A DNA stretch of 64,000 bases from Gossypium raimondii (Eukaryota > Streptophyta > Magnoliopsida > Malvales > Malvaceae): the NCBI RefSeq assembly GCF_025698545.1, contig NC_068569.1, positions 15,562,001 through 15,626,000 on the forward strand, read 5' to 3'. This document shows positions 11,352-24,900 of the stretch, piece by piece (position 1 is the stretch's first letter; the number at the start of each line of letters is the position of its first letter). Under the pieces are notes generated by a model that searched no databases, was not told where the DNA came from, and was given only the letters and a program-made list of their open reading frames with translations. The position numbers and the translations under genes are program-made.

Positions 11352-14300
11352 ATGGAGCCTGAAAATGCCCATCACCAACACCACCTTCAAGACCAGCTTC
11401 TTGGGTCTTCTTCTTCTTTACCTATCTCACCTTGTTATGGAGTTTCAAGCACCCATTCTTGGACCCCAACTACTGCTTTGTAAGTTAAACCTTTCTCTTT
11501 CTCTCTCTCTGGTTAAGCTTTCTACAAATATGTTTGTCTCTTCATACTTCACAGGCCATTATGAATTTACTTTAACTCCGGAATCTATCGCCCTTTTTTT
11601 TTTTCTGATTTGATGTGCATCAATCACAATTATGTTGTTTTAAGTTTTACTTATTTATCATTTGTTTGTTTTTTCAGGAGAATATTTTCTTTTTATTGCA
11701 TTGTTTTTGGATTCCTAAAACTTGTCGGTTCACCAAGTACAGTGCATCAGATACTGCTCTCTCTCACTAATTGCTTCCCTTCCATTTTTTTTTTGGGCAG
11801 GAACTCCAGTGAGTTCAATCCGAGTTGTAATGGGGATATCTTACATTCCAGGCTGAAAAATGACATGTTAGTATCACCTCAAAACAGTTCCATGATCCAA
11901 GGCTGGACTAACAACGAAGGGAGCTTCACTACCCATTCTTGCCATGGCCTACACCTTCCTAAAATAAAGGACGAGCTTTCAGAATCTATCACTAAATTTA
12001 CTGATATCCTAAGCGACAGTACCTCCAGCGTCATAGATTCTCACCACCTGCCTCCTCCAAACTACTTGAAAAATAATGAGCAAAGGGATTTGAGTGATCT
12101 CAGCCAGAAACTATTGCTCAAGACAATATCTTCTGGTTTCCCAATGTTTTCTACAGGACCGGAATTTTACTCGACTACCCAGAATTGTTCCATCCCTAGG
12201 AATAGCTTTTTACCTAGTAGAGGGAGTTTCAGCCAGATTTACCCTAGTATAAATATTTCAAGTTTGAACCAAGCTTCTTCTTCCCCCAATATCCCAAGCT
12301 CCTTCGACATGAATAATATGGAGGCCTTGGATCTCTTAAACCCAGCAAGGTTTAGCAGAAGCAGTAGATTTAGCTACCCTTCGGAAGATCATGATAATCT
12401 TGATATATACAAAGAGATCAGCCCTTCTTTTGGTCTTCATTACCACCATAATTTGCAACAGTCAAGTCAGAGGCCAGTAGCTTATACCCCTAGTAAAGTA
12501 AGTGCTCTCTATTCTTTCTTGTAGCAGCATTCATTTCTACCACAAACCATACCTCAAGTACAAAACATTATTGTTTTCTAACACTGCACTGTCATGGCTC
12601 TGATTTATATATATGTATATATGTATGACACTGCATTTTATGTTCCCTCCCCACCCTTTCATGCATTGAACTCAAAAATCAAATATAAGATCAACTAGTG
12701 CTAAGCATCTTATAATCCTATGTAAAAGTATAGTTGGAATCTCAATAATACTATCTAATACTCCATTAAATAACACAATAATGAGTAGAATATGATTAAT
12801 TAGTGGAGCACTTTCTTAAATGATGCTAAGGTAAGAAAAGATTGGAAAGTTGAAAACCTTTATTCATAAGTAAGAATATTATCTTGTTCAAAACTATGCC
12901 CGCTAAAAGAAAACATATATGGGCACCTTCAGCTTTAATCGTTGTTGTATGCATATATCTTTACCAGAACTTTATGGCTTTATTATTATTATTTTTTTAA
13001 AACTTCTTTTTTATGATCATTCAACTGATCTTTACTCTTTGCACTCCATGAAAGACATCACCCTTCCCCACTGAAATAACAGAGGCAAAGAGACCCAGCA
13101 TTTTACCAGAAACAAAGCCAGCAGCACCAACAACAACTACAGCCAAGAAATCTCGTTTGGAGTCACGCGCTTCATGCCCTCCCTTTAAGGTGCCCTAAGG
13201 AACATTAAACTAGACCTGATTCTTGATTTCCACGTTTTACAACCTTGTATCATGTTTGGGTTTGCATCAAACAGGTTAGGAAAGAGAAACTGGGAGACAG
13301 AATTGCAGCTCTTCAACAACTGGTAGCTCCTTTTGGCAAGGTAAAAGAGGAAAGAAACACAATAATAAACAACCACCAGTAGCTGCTATGCTGATAGAGA
13401 AAAGAAAAAGGAAAACAGAAGATTAATGAGAGAGATTAATTAATTTATTAGTAATAATCAGTCTTAGATTTAATTAATTAGTGGGTAATTGATGGAAAAT
13501 GACGAGGTTACTTTTTTTTATTGCATGCGTTGGTGGTGGTGGGAGGATACCGCAGACAGATACAGCGTCCGTACTAATGGAGGCTATTGGATACATCAAA
13601 TTCCTTCAAAATCAAGTCGAGGTACTATATATATATATATATATATATATCAATATCACTTCCCAAACATTCTCCTTGAATTTTGCGATTTCTTACGTTA
13701 TATATTCATTTTACTATTCCTATTCTCTGACACATCTTTAAAATATTATTTCCACCTCAATATGAGACCCATTGGAAACTGCCACTTATGGGGGCTACTG
13801 CAACCCCCAACCTGTTACCTTCTCTAGAAGTAAACCCTAAATTATTCAGGCAAAACTAGCTGCTAGCTAGGGTTCTTTATAGGGTTTTATTCTATGGGTA
13901 TGGAGTCCAATTTAAAACTAAATATTAGCCATTGTTGATTTCCCAAGAAGTTCTCAGCCTAGCTAGCTGGAGAGAAAGAGAGAGCTCAACATGAGCTTTC
14001 TTTGGAATGAGTTTAAGAAATCAAAGACTTAGTCATATCCCGTTAGAATCAATCTTGGTGTTTGGATTTTCCATGTAAACATGATCAGTTTACGTATGAA
14101 TATGTGTATATACTGAATAATTACCGTATTTGTTTTCGACAGACACTGAGCGTTCCGTATATGAAGTTATCTCGCAATAAAACATCCAAATCCAAACAAG
14201 GGGTAAGAAAAAACATATCTACGGTGGCCAATGGAAACAATAACTTTGTCACGTCATTTTAAGGGACAATGGGTATTCAAATCATTTCAATTACTGTAAC

Positions 14301-14483
14301 TTTTGAAAATTTTGTGCTGATGTTTAGGGTTCAACGATGGAGGACGAAAATGAAGAAGATGAAGCAAGGCCGGATCTCAGAAGCCGAGGTCTATGTCTAG
14401 TTCCATTGTCGTGCATGTCTTACATGACTAGTGAGAGCGGTGGGGGCGGCATTTGGCCGCCGCCCCCCAACTTCACCGGATGA
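11352..14483 (+). CDS. bHLH transcription factor (bHLH123/bHLH103/bHLH114-type)
   Basis: Seven exons join as 11352-11479, 11801-12497, 13055-13189, 13275-13340, 13556-13621, 14143-14202 and 14328-14483, giving 435 residues with consistent phases. The bHLH region reads PPFKVRKEKLGDRIAALQQL, then VAPFGKTDTASVLMEAI and GYIKFLQNQVE. It is followed by the TLSVPYMKLS and LRSRGLCLVPLSC blocks typical of this plant subgroup. The basic region lacks the His-Glu-Arg triad of canonical E-box binders, which is normal for the subgroup and suggests altered DNA preference or obligate heterodimers. The N-terminal 275 residues are Ser/Asn/His-rich and contain the family-like AWTPTTAL-type and LSDLSQKLLLKT segments. 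Introns split helix 1, loop and helix 2 at conserved-looking positions. Nuclear location is inferred. The exact orthologue is not assigned. Confidence 0.92.
13625..13650 (+). repeat. (TA)n microsatellite in bHLH intron 5
   Basis: A run of about thirteen TA units begins only a few bases after the 5' splice site GTAC at 13622. Confidence 0.9.
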
Positions 14484-14542
14484 AGTTAGAAAACAACTGC
14501 CGCTAGCTGGTTTGGAAGCGAGAAGAGTTATTAAATCTTGGG

Positions 14543-14573
<31 letters not shown>

Positions 14574-17169
14574 TATTATGATAAAAAAAATACTGATTAG
14601 TTTCTAATCCCGTATGTTAGGAGAAATAATAAGTGCTGCTAGCATTGGTTTCAATGGAACAAATTTGGTCATCTTGTTTAAATTACTCTCTTACAAGACG
14701 GACCAAGCTTGATCCATTAACAACATTAATTCTTGTACTTTTTTTTTTAAATTTAATTTATAGTTTGTACCCTTTAGAGGAGCTTCCTCCACATTGTGTT
14801 TTTATCAATAATTAATTTCAATACTTAATTAGTTTGTTTGCCTAACACACATTCCTTTAATCTATAAGACTTAAAATTCATTTAAAATACTTTAAAAATA
14901 ATTTAAAAACAATTAATGTTTTATTTTATAAGAAAGAAAAAATATTGAAAAGGGAAATATATTGCTGGCTTTATCTTAACTTAATTATTATTATTACGAA
15001 TGTAATAATTTAAATATATAATATAAAAGGGAGGATAAGTAATTTAAACATTGGATATAAAATAATAGTAAATCTTCCTATGTTTCTTTCGTAGGCCACT
15101 TACTAGGTAAACTATATGGTATAAATTTTGTTACACTTTACAGTATAGGTATGAAAAGGATTTATATTTAAGTTTTCAATTATACTAATTTTGAATTCCA
15201 TCAATTGATAATTTTTATCCTATTTTTATAAGAGAAAAGATGGAGTTGATAGTACGGATTAAAATCATATCAACTTAATTGAAGAGAATAAAATAACTAT
15301 TTTTTAAAAATAAACTTATATGTTAATATTAATAAGATTATATATGTATTTTATTTATTTGAGAAAGCGATTTAAAAAAAACACTTATTATGTCTCATAC
15401 AGTTTTTATCATTAACTATATGTTAACTTCCCTCTTGTTATTCTAAAAAGCTACCCAGTGTCCAATAATATTTAAAAATCTAAAAAAAGGCTGCTAATTA
15501 TTTTTAAAAAATAAAAAAATTCAGTTAAATAAAATTATTTTCTCATCCACCTGTTCATTAATTGGGCGGCTGGGGTAGAGTGTATTGTACTTTGCCCGAA
15601 ATGGGCCTAAAATCATACTCTGAACCCAATCCCAATTTTAGCTTTGGAAAAACAGAAACAAATGCAAACTTTGTGGATGGAACAAAATCAATTGTGTTTA
15701 CTCATTTTCATTTTCTTTCGCGCATATTCGACAATATCAATGATCAATCTCATACACGTGTGTCTTTGCTTTATCTAGACAATTTTTTTATTAAAAATAA
15801 ACAGATGGGCAAAGCCAGATGAAGTTGGAAGAAAATACATATTGAACCGCTTCCATTTATATAATATTCGTTGGTGCAATTTAAGACAATCCTCCATCAA
15901 GTAATTAGGATTTATATAGAATAACCCATCATACAGATAATATCAATCTCCATGCTTCCCACGATTTTCCGACCAGAGACAGAACAGCTCTATATTTCAG
16001 ATTTCATCAAATTCATTACTTAACTATTGCTAAATTTAATACTTGTGTAGTATTTGATTGGCATTACCTTTAGGGGAATGTAACTTTAACTATGTTTAAA
16101 CCTGTTTTTCTTCCTGAAAATATTATAAAATTAAAGATAAATAATTTTTTATATGTCCTAGATTGTTCTATGTTATAACTACTGTTGATATATTTGAAAT
16201 TTGAATAAGATTACATTAATATTTTTGTTTTTCTACTAAAAATGAATAAAAATAAAAACACGCGTTCGAATCTCAAAAATCCATTGTATTAAAAAAGAAC
16301 ATATTGTATCGGTGTCGATTTTACCCTCCCGTCTTATCCACTTCCCTTCAAAAAGGAATTTGTTAGACAGCCTTATCCACATCGTTCGAGAGAATCAGTA
16401 TAGACGTGGCGATCACGTAGAATCTTGAAATTTTCGGCCGCTGGCATCGTTGATCTGTTACAACTTAAAAGCGTGGCTCTGAGGCTCGGGCCTCGGTTCA
16501 GCCGTTTTTGTCGTTCTATCCCAAATCTCATTTCTCCCCTTCCATCAAACACAATACCACCAAACATGTTTAAAATATCTACCAAATGAAATTTTAATAA
16601 TTAGAAACAAATCTATACAATTCAGGAATACTAGATTAACGACAAAAGAAGAATCCATGCCTTCTACTTATTTGTAAAACAAAAAAAAAAATGTAAATAT
16701 ACAATATTATTTATTTAGTGAAAGTTTGTAGGAAGTGGATACTTATTTTAAATTTTAATTTTTAGGATAAGTTTTAAAATATTATTTTATATTATCATCT
16801 TTAAAAATTATATATTTATAGAATTAGACATATTTTATTCAAATTTAAACAGTATTTTTCAAATTATAATATTGTATATTTTTCTTAATTTTAAAATTGT
16901 GTATACTTATCATCAACAAACACTGTAAAATTGCTAATAATTTTATTTTATATTTGCTATCAAAGCAAATAAATTTTATATTGAAAAGGAAAACTAAAAA
17001 AAAAAAAATCGAATCACACGGAACAGAACTACAGAAGGGATACAAGCGTAATTTGCGAAAAGAGTTTTTTTTTTTTTGAGATAAGGGTAAAGAGTTTCGG
17101 ATGTTGCGGTGTTTCAATAATATCCAAAAGAAAAAAGAAAAAGAAAATCTCATGTATATTTTTGTCCAT
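14484..17169. other. Intergenic DNA between bHLH and BBD1
   Basis: The stretch holds a (TA)n repeat at about 14543-14565, long AT-rich sequence, and two less AT-rich patches (15545-15830 and 16320-16570). The first contains an ATGGGCCTA element of the TGGGCC type found in plant promoters, but no gene starts nearby. The ORFs seen here look like chance frames. Confidence 0.5.
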
Positions 17170-17390
17170 CTCTCATTTGCTTACTCTATATACTCTTTTT
17201 TCTTTCCATCTTTCATTCTCCGATTTTCATTCTATTTCTTTCTTTTCGAAGATCTTAGATCTTCGAAAACCTTATTCATTTCCACATTCTAATCAATCAG
17301 GACCGTCCTTCAACTTCCGAAGATTCTCCTGCTTCGCAATAACTTTGTTCTGATCGTTGATCGGCTTTTGATTCTTTGATCTTTGTATAG
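17170..17390 (+). other. Probable 5' UTR exon of BBD1, with perfect hairpin
   Basis: This pyrimidine-rich leader ends in a TATAG/GTAATA donor at 17390/17391. The intron would run to the TGTAG acceptor at 17679, and translation starts 18 bases into the next exon. A perfect 12-bp inverted repeat (TTTTCGAAGATC, three-base loop, GATCTTCGAAAA) sits at 17243-17269. The start of the leader is approximate. Confidence 0.5.
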
Positions 17391-17696
17391 GTAATATAGT
17401 TGCCTGTTTTGGAAACCTTTCCAGGTGTAAAGTTTTATCTATCGAGTTTCACTTTAATTTATGCTTTAATTCTATCATGACTAGTTTTTGAATCGTAGGA
17501 TCATCCATCCTTTTTAAATATAGAAGATTTCTTTATTGTTTTAGTTTTTAAATTCAGAGCTCTAACTAAGAAAACTAAAATGAACTGTAGATTTCATTTG
17601 AATGCTTTTTCATCAGTACACTTCAAGTTATGAATATAAGACATCTGACATTTAGTTTTTTTTTTAATTGTGGGTGTAGGTAGTGATCGGAGAAAG

Positions 17697-19929
17697 ATGG
17701 TTTCGTTGCAAGGACCGGTGATTTGCCCTTCCGTTCACAGCAAACAGGTTGGGGTTGACACGCTGATGGTGAATAGGCCTTCTCCTTGGGCGAGGTTGCT
17801 TAGAAGTGATATATGGGGACGTACAAGAGTGATTGATGGAATGAAGTCTCATAAACTGAAAATACGATATTGCAAGACCATGGTGCACTGTAGTTTCAGT
17901 TCATCTTCAGATGGGAGTGGAAGCATGGCTGAGAGTTTCAATGAGAAGGATGAAGATTATGTTAATTCCACTGTGGTTGAAGCTGGTATATGGGTTCTCA
18001 TTAAGCCAGTGATTGTTGGTTGGTTGGATGGTTGCTGCTGCCTTTTAATTTCGAAATTAACTTGTGCCTTTTATATATTTCATAACTGTTTCATGTAGAT
18101 CATGTGAAGAGCGGACCTGATGGATTTATAATTAAAATGAGGGATGGTAGGCATTTAAGATGTATTCAAAACAATCCGCAAGCTGGAAATCTGCCAGATT
18201 ATGCACCGCATCCTGCGATTGTTCTGAAGATGGAAGATGGGACTGGTCTTCTTCTCCCAATCATTGTTTGTATGTGATCTTACATGATCTTAGTCTTTTT
18301 TGGATCCATTTATTACCTTCCCAGTCATAATTGATATGGATTGTGGTTTTGAATGCAGTGGAGATGCCAAGTGTGTTGCTCATGGCAGCAATGAGCAATG
18401 TCCAAATTGTATGATATCATTTTCACTTCCGCGTTGAGTTTTATTTGGATTTCTCACTCGGTTTTGTTTTGAATATGGATGCTAACATATGTTTTGGCTA
18501 TTATCTCCAGCCTAGACCTACAATGTATCAAGTTGTTAAGGACATGATTGAAAAGATGGGCTACTCGGTATGATTTCTTTTCCTGTCCGAATTCCCTTAT
18601 TTCAACCAATTTTATTTTTATTATGATAAATACCTCATTCTTCTGCAGGTAAAGCTTGTCAGAGTTACTAAAAGGGTGCATGAGGCCTATTTTGCTCAGT
18701 TGTACCTAACAAAGGTACGTATGCACTTAAGCGTGAAACATATGATTGCTCTCTTACTGAAACTTTTAACTCGGGGGTAGTCTTCACTGACTCATTTTTG
18801 GTGTTGTCACAGGTGGGTGATGAAACAGAGTGTGTTAGTTTTGACCTTCGGCCTTCTGATGCTATCAACATTGCTGTGAGATGCAAGGTAAACTTTATAT
18901 GTTAGTCTCTTGTATGATTTTTGGACTGGATCGAATGTTTATGCCAGTTTCATGATTAACAATACTTGAAGTGTATGCTAGGACTTGTTAGATTTTTCCC
19001 TCTACAGTAGTGTATAACCTTGGAAAATTGGTTTTTGTATTGTTGTCGATCTGATTGCGGGAATGCTGTATCCACTGTACAGATTATAGAAGCATTCATA
19101 TGCTTTCTCATTGACCTCAGGTTGCTTTTCCCCTTTCTTTCTTTTGGTTTTCTTGTCCATTTAACTAGATATTGTTATGTGAAATATGGTTTACATAAAG
19201 TATTATGTGCCCTTTTTTTTTTGTTTACTTTCTGGACTGAATACACTCTCCATAAGAATGTGAAAGCCTTTTGGAACGATGACCTTTGAACCATACCTGA
19301 CCTGCTATGCAGGTACCTATACAAGTGAATAAGTACTTGGCATATAGTGATGGAATGCGAGTGATGGAATCAGGGAAGCTGTCCGTACAGTCCACAGCTT
19401 CAGATGTTTTACCACATGCCGAACTGGACCAGTTAGTCTTGGAATCCCTTTGGAGATTGCATTTGTTTTCTTTACCGATAGAATTAGACTCATTAAAAAT
19501 TGCGTGAGATTCTTGTCTCTGAATGCGGCTTACCTTAATTAATTTTCCAGGCCAAGTGGTCAGCCTTGTCTCGATTCAGAGGAGTTCAAAATTGTCGGCG
19601 ACTTAAATGAGGCTATTTCTCAGGAACGTTACAAGGATGCTGGTACTCTCCCTGTGTCTTTCTCAGACATTGCATTGCTGTTTAACATAGGCTTAAGCCA
19701 TTTGTCTTTTGTCCAATAGAATATCTATCTAATTATGATTAAAAAGAAGACTGGAGTGTAATTAGAATCGTAGCATCGCTTGGACCTTCCTCTTCATTTG
19801 TCAGCTTTTTTTTTTTGTTGTTAATTATCATTAATATGTTTATCATGATTCTGATGCTCTCTGACAGCTGATTTGAGAGACAAACTTGATAAGTTCCGGG
19901 CAGCAAGGAACTTGAGGAAATTCACGTGA
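17697..19929 (+). CDS. BBD1: Bifunctional nuclease in basal defense response 1 (DUF151 + UVR)
   Basis: This is a homologue of Arabidopsis BBD1, a nuclease reported to act on both DNA and RNA and linked to basal defence. Nine coding exons join as 17697-17985, 18099-18269, 18359-18408, 18511-18567, 18649-18714, 18813-18887, 19313-19431, 19551-19642 and 19868-19929, giving 326 residues. The N-terminal part (MVSLQGPVICPSVHSKQVG, about 95 residues) is variable. The DUF151 bifunctional nuclease domain follows, about residues 125-260, with PDYAPHPAIVLKMEDGTG, LLLPIIVLEMPSVLLMAAM, KRVHEAYFAQLYL and SFDLRPSDAINIAVRC. A UVR motif ends the protein (LNEAISQERYKDAADLRDKL, then RNLRKFT). A splice-like GTGATG just after the stop and a TTGCAG near 20058 suggest an intron in the 3' UTR. 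The gene looks intact, and its length matches the family. Confidence 0.95.
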
Positions 19930-20249
19930 CAGGTGATGTTTATAATATGTGAATCTTGAAGGGGCTTTAGTTAATTGTGTGGTAGTGTCTCCTCTATCAT
20001 CTCTGCCTATCTGTTTTTTTATTTTTTATTTAACAAAACTTGTAATAATTTGTTGCAGTTGTTTATGCTGGAGTTTTCAAGTGTAAATAGCAGTTATTGT
20101 TGAAGCTGACATCTATCGATCCGGCCGCAAGCAATTGTTTCTCATCCTTTTTTATTAATTCATATCAATTTATATGGAATAGGGAAGTCCCGTGAATATA
20201 TATGTATATAAATAATCTTTGTACAGATATAGTTAGAATATTGGTAACA

Positions 20250-20289
<40 letters not shown>

Positions 20290-20730
20290 GTTAAAGCACG
20301 TTGGTTTATGATGACGCTTAACCATATATGGTTCTTGTTTCACCTGCTACCATTAAATCCAATTTTAAAGTAGAGATATAATAAAGCCGAGTTGTTTAAT
20401 ATTAATGAACTAACAAGAAATATTTATAATGTTTTCCATTTTTTACTGTTTTGAATATTTCAATTTATTTTCTTTATAATTTAATTTAATTTTTATAATA
20501 TTATTAGTAGTTTTAAATTGATAATTAAATTAACTTTTTTTAGAAGTATTGATTCTTTTTTTCTTTCAATATTCAAGTTGTATACAAATTAAAAATACTA
20601 TATATATATATGTGATCAGTTAATTAATTTTATAAAATACACTATAAATAATATATATTTTACTATTAAAACTTTATAAAATATTGAAAATTAAAATATA
20701 TTAATAAAAACACAATCTAGTAGTTAGAAG
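19930..20730. other. BBD1 3' UTR and flanking AT-rich DNA
   Basis: A probable 3' UTR intron runs from about 19932 to 20058. The tail of the transcript follows to about 20230, and then AT-rich DNA without coding signal. Confidence 0.45.
20250..20287 (+). repeat. (TTA)n microsatellite
   Basis: About twelve uninterrupted trinucleotide units lie just past the BBD1 3' end. Confidence 0.95.
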
Positions 20731-21250
20731 TAGAGGTGCTCATAAGTCGGGCTGGGTCGGGTTTAAATAAAATTTTAGGCCTATTTATTAGGTTTGGGTT
20801 TAGTCCAAAAAAGGGACTAAAATTTTACCCAAGTCTGGTTTAAATAAAAACGTTAAAATTTGAGCCAAAATCGTATTAAAATTTTATATTATTTTTAATT
20901 TTTTTCTAATTTTTAAAAATATAATAAATAAAAAATATTTAAAATATTAAAATAAATATTTCTAACAAATTGAAAATAAATTAAAAATATGTATACTTAA
21001 ATAACACAAAGATAGGTATAACTTAACAAGTAAATGTATAAAAATAATAACAACATAATAGTGAGCAAAAAGAAAGTAATTTTTTTTACATATTCAAGCT
21101 AGGTTAAGCTCGGACAAAAAATGCTTTACTTGAGATTCGACTCGTCTTCTAAATAGATTTTATTTTTTATCTAAGCCCATTTTTTGTTTATATTTTTACT
21201 CAAATTTTCCTACCTTTTAGAGGAGTCTTTAGGCCGAGCAGGTCTAGTTA
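20731..21250. repeat. Dispersed repeat of the GGGTCGGGTT type
   Basis: It starts at AGGTGCTCATAAGTCGGGCT and ends near a TAGGCCGAGCAGG segment, giving roughly complementary GGGC-rich ends around an AT-rich middle. I recognise this as the style of a non-autonomous repeat that is frequent in cotton intergenic DNA. Boundaries are approximate, and the class cannot be fixed from one copy. Confidence 0.45.
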
Positions 21251-21981
21251 GAGGGCTTAGAATGAATTTTTTTTGTTTAGACCTTTTAAAATTTTAAATT
21301 AATAAAAATAAAATTTTATTTTAATCTTTTTTAAAAAATAAAAATTTAATTTAATTTTTAAAAATTATAAAAATATAAACTATTGAAAATAATAATAGTT
21401 TACTATAACAAAATTTACGATTTAAATTTGACTCCACTAAAAATATTTTTTAGCTTCGCCCTGAGGCACGACATTGATATGATTGTTTTAACTGTAAAAA
21501 TATCCTGCCCTGCACTTAGAACATAAGAGAGAATAAAGCAGTTAAAGGCACCGACAGAAACTCGTTTTCCGTAAGCAAATTCCCGTGAACAATATCTACT
21601 CACTGCAGCAGTTTATTAACACTACCAGTTTAGTTTTCAAACGGAGAGAAAGTCGGTCCCCCCATCCCATCTGGGCCCCTTTCCTGTTTGACGTTTGCTC
21701 CGCCGATAATTAATATATAAATAATATTTTTACCTTTTAGTTTTTTGCGATGTATTTATGTATTAATTTATCTCTCTTTTGTTTGTTTTGTCCGTCTAAA
21801 CCTGAGCAGCCACGTCATTCCCGAAGATCGATTTCTTCGAACTGCCGTTTCCTTTTTAGATCCCACTGGTAAAATCTTCGGTTCCTTCGCTACTCCCATT
21901 GATTTCGGTTCCCTTCCTAAACAATCGTATCCACGTTCTGGATCGTGTGTTGCACTTTTCCACGAGACTGATCCTTCAAAC

Positions 21982-24900
21982 ATGTCCGGCCCGCTCGATC
22001 GTTTCGCAAGGCCTTGTGAGTGGAACTTTTCTGCTGCCAAGTCTATGCTTCATGCTTATTAGTTTTTTTTCTTTAATCGTTACTTGCTGCATCGTTTGAA
22101 CTAATAATATTTCTGAATATCGATGAACTTGTTGTAGGTTTTGAAGGTATTGTTTGTAATGATGAAAGGAAAGACAGGAAATCGGATTTCGAAGTCTCTG
22201 AAGATGACAGGAGGACTAGAATCGGGAATTTAAAGAAGAAAGCGATAAAGGCATCGAGTAAGTTTAAACGTTCTCTTAAGAAGAAGAGTAGTAGGAGGAA
22301 AAGTGGTCTCTCTGTTTCGATTAAGGACTTTCGTGATATCGAGGAGCTGCAGACTGTTGATGCTTTCCGTCAGGCATTAATAGCCGAGCAGTTGCTTCCT
22401 GCTAGGCATGACGATTATCATATGCTACTGAGGTACGTTTAAAATCCACTATGCTTTTTATGTAGGATTGCTTCAACGATTTTTACCGATGCAAAATTGG
22501 TTTATTTGCACTGTGCTTGGTGGTTTTCTTGCAGATTCTTGAAAGCAAGGAAGTTCGACATCGAAAAAGCAAAGCACATGTGGGATAATATGATCCAATG
22601 GAGGAAAGACTTTGGTACTGATACTATTTTGGAGGTGATCCCATCTTATTGCAGGAATACTCTTACTTACTTACTGCATTAGATATTTGCTTCTATCCTT
22701 AGTTTTAAGGACATGTATAACTTTTTTTTCCAAGTTGTTATTCACTTGTTGCCTGCTTTTTTGTAGAGAAATACTGACCTTTTTTTGTTTTTTGTTTTTT
22801 TAATATTATTATGATTTAACCAGGATTTTGAGTTCAGTGAGTTGAATGAAGTGTTGAAGTACTACCCTCAAGGTTATCATGGGGTGGATAAGGAAGGAAG
22901 ACCGGTTTACATTGAATTGCTAGGAAAAGTTGAACCTGACAAGCTCATGCGAGTCACAACTTTGGAACGATATGTAAGATACCATGTGCAGGAATTTGAG
23001 AAGTGTTTTGCTATTAAGTTTCCGGCTTGCTCCATTGCTGCGAAGAGACACATAGATTCAAGTACAACTATTTTGGATGTTCAAGGCATGGTATGTTTTA
23101 TGTTGCTTCTTATATTTTAGGGTCCTCCCTGACATCATTTTATGATGGCCTAACAAGAGTCTATCACAGTATTTGCATGTTGATCACTTCCAGTCATTTT
23201 TGTTCTCAGGGATATAAAAACTTTACCAAGACTGCACAAGATCTTGTGAGGCGGCTGCAGAAGATTGATGGTGATAACTACCCTGAGGTAGCATGTTCGT
23301 CCTATTGCTAATTAATCTGCTCAGATATTTTGTGAATATAGCTTGTGTTTTCAGCATTGATAGAAATTTGTCAGGAATGTTTATTATGATTGCCCTTCTA
23401 CAGACTCTTTACCGTATGTTCATCATTAACGCTGGTCCGGGTTTTAAAATGGGCCTGAAAGCTGTCAAATCTTTTCTTGATTCTAAAACAGCTAGTAAGA
23501 TCAATGTAAGTTCAAAATCTTTGTATAATTTGGTTTTTTACTAGAGTTGAAGTATGGACTCTCGGTTACTGGAAGTTACCTCATTTTTGAAATTTCTCTC
23601 AGGTTCTGGGTAGCAACTACCAGAATAAGTTGCTTGAAATTATTGAAGCAAGGTAATAAAATGTTTTTGGTTGCTGATATGTGGGTTAATTCACATTTAG
23701 TTGTGCTGGAAAGTAAAGGGTTTTGATATATTGAACTTGGTTAGTGAGTTGCCGCAATTTCTTGGAGGTAGCTGCATTTGTTCTGACCAGGGAGGTTGTA
23801 TGAGATCAGACAAAGGTCCCTGGAAAGACCCCAACATATTAAAGGTGTAATATGCACTATGTGAATAAAATTGGGTTATTTTCCAATCTCCTTCATTTTC
23901 ATTGTTATCCCATACATGTTTTAAGCAATATGAATGCTATCTTAATGTAGATGATTGCCAGTGGTGAAGCACTATTTCCCAGACAGATTGTAACAGTTTC
24001 AAACAGTGAGGGAAGGGTAATTGCCTATGATAAGCCATGTTATCCTTTGGTACGGTTCATTATTTGTCTTTTGCAGTGCATATTATACCTTCTCAGCTTT
24101 GTATTTTGCATTGTTAGAATTTAATCAAATATTCTCTAATTTTTAAATGTTCATCCTGAATCAGATAAAGAGTAGTGACACATCTACTGCTGAGTCAGGA
24201 TCTGAAGTGGAAGAACTTGCTTCCCCTAAGAAAACTAGAAGCTATTTACATCCAATATTGGCTCCCGTTAGTGAAGAGGTAGATAGTTGCAAATTGCTTG
24301 ACAGATTTAAGTGGCATAAAAGGATTTCATTCGTTACATGCTAGATCCATAGTTTAAAAGACCACCTAATACCAGAATAGTCTTTCTTCTATTCAAGAGT
24401 GAGTATATAGGTGGATGCTTTGCTCACTGTATAAAATAACATGGTAACACCCTAAGAAGTGGAACTGCACTTTCAGTGTCAGACTATAAATTCTTCAATC
24501 TTGAAGTTGTAACAACATACCATGATATTTGTATAGGCTAGAATGGCTGGCAAGGTGATCTGTGGTGGTGGTTCGTCTGAGTATGGTGAGTATGTTCCCA
24601 TGATTGACAAGGTTGTAGATTTGGAATGTGAGAAACAAGTGTCACGTCAAACTCTATATACTTCTGAAGGTTAGCAAAATGAGCTACGTTAAAAGGTGTT
24701 TTATTTATTTATCTTTTCTTTTTTCTTTTTTACTTCAATGAAGCCTACTATCTTTAATTGCAGGGACTCCTCTGCTGCTGGAAAGGCAAACTCCAAAAGG
24801 AATCTATGGTCGTATCATTGCTATAGTTGTTGCCTTCTTGACTTTTTTAACATTTATCCAAACAATGGCATTGAATCTGATGAAAAAGAAGAGTTCAACT

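Noticed and set aside
16373-16585. A 70-codon minus-strand frame in a less AT-rich patch
   Set aside because: The peptide has no recognisable domain, and the frame has no splice or promoter context.
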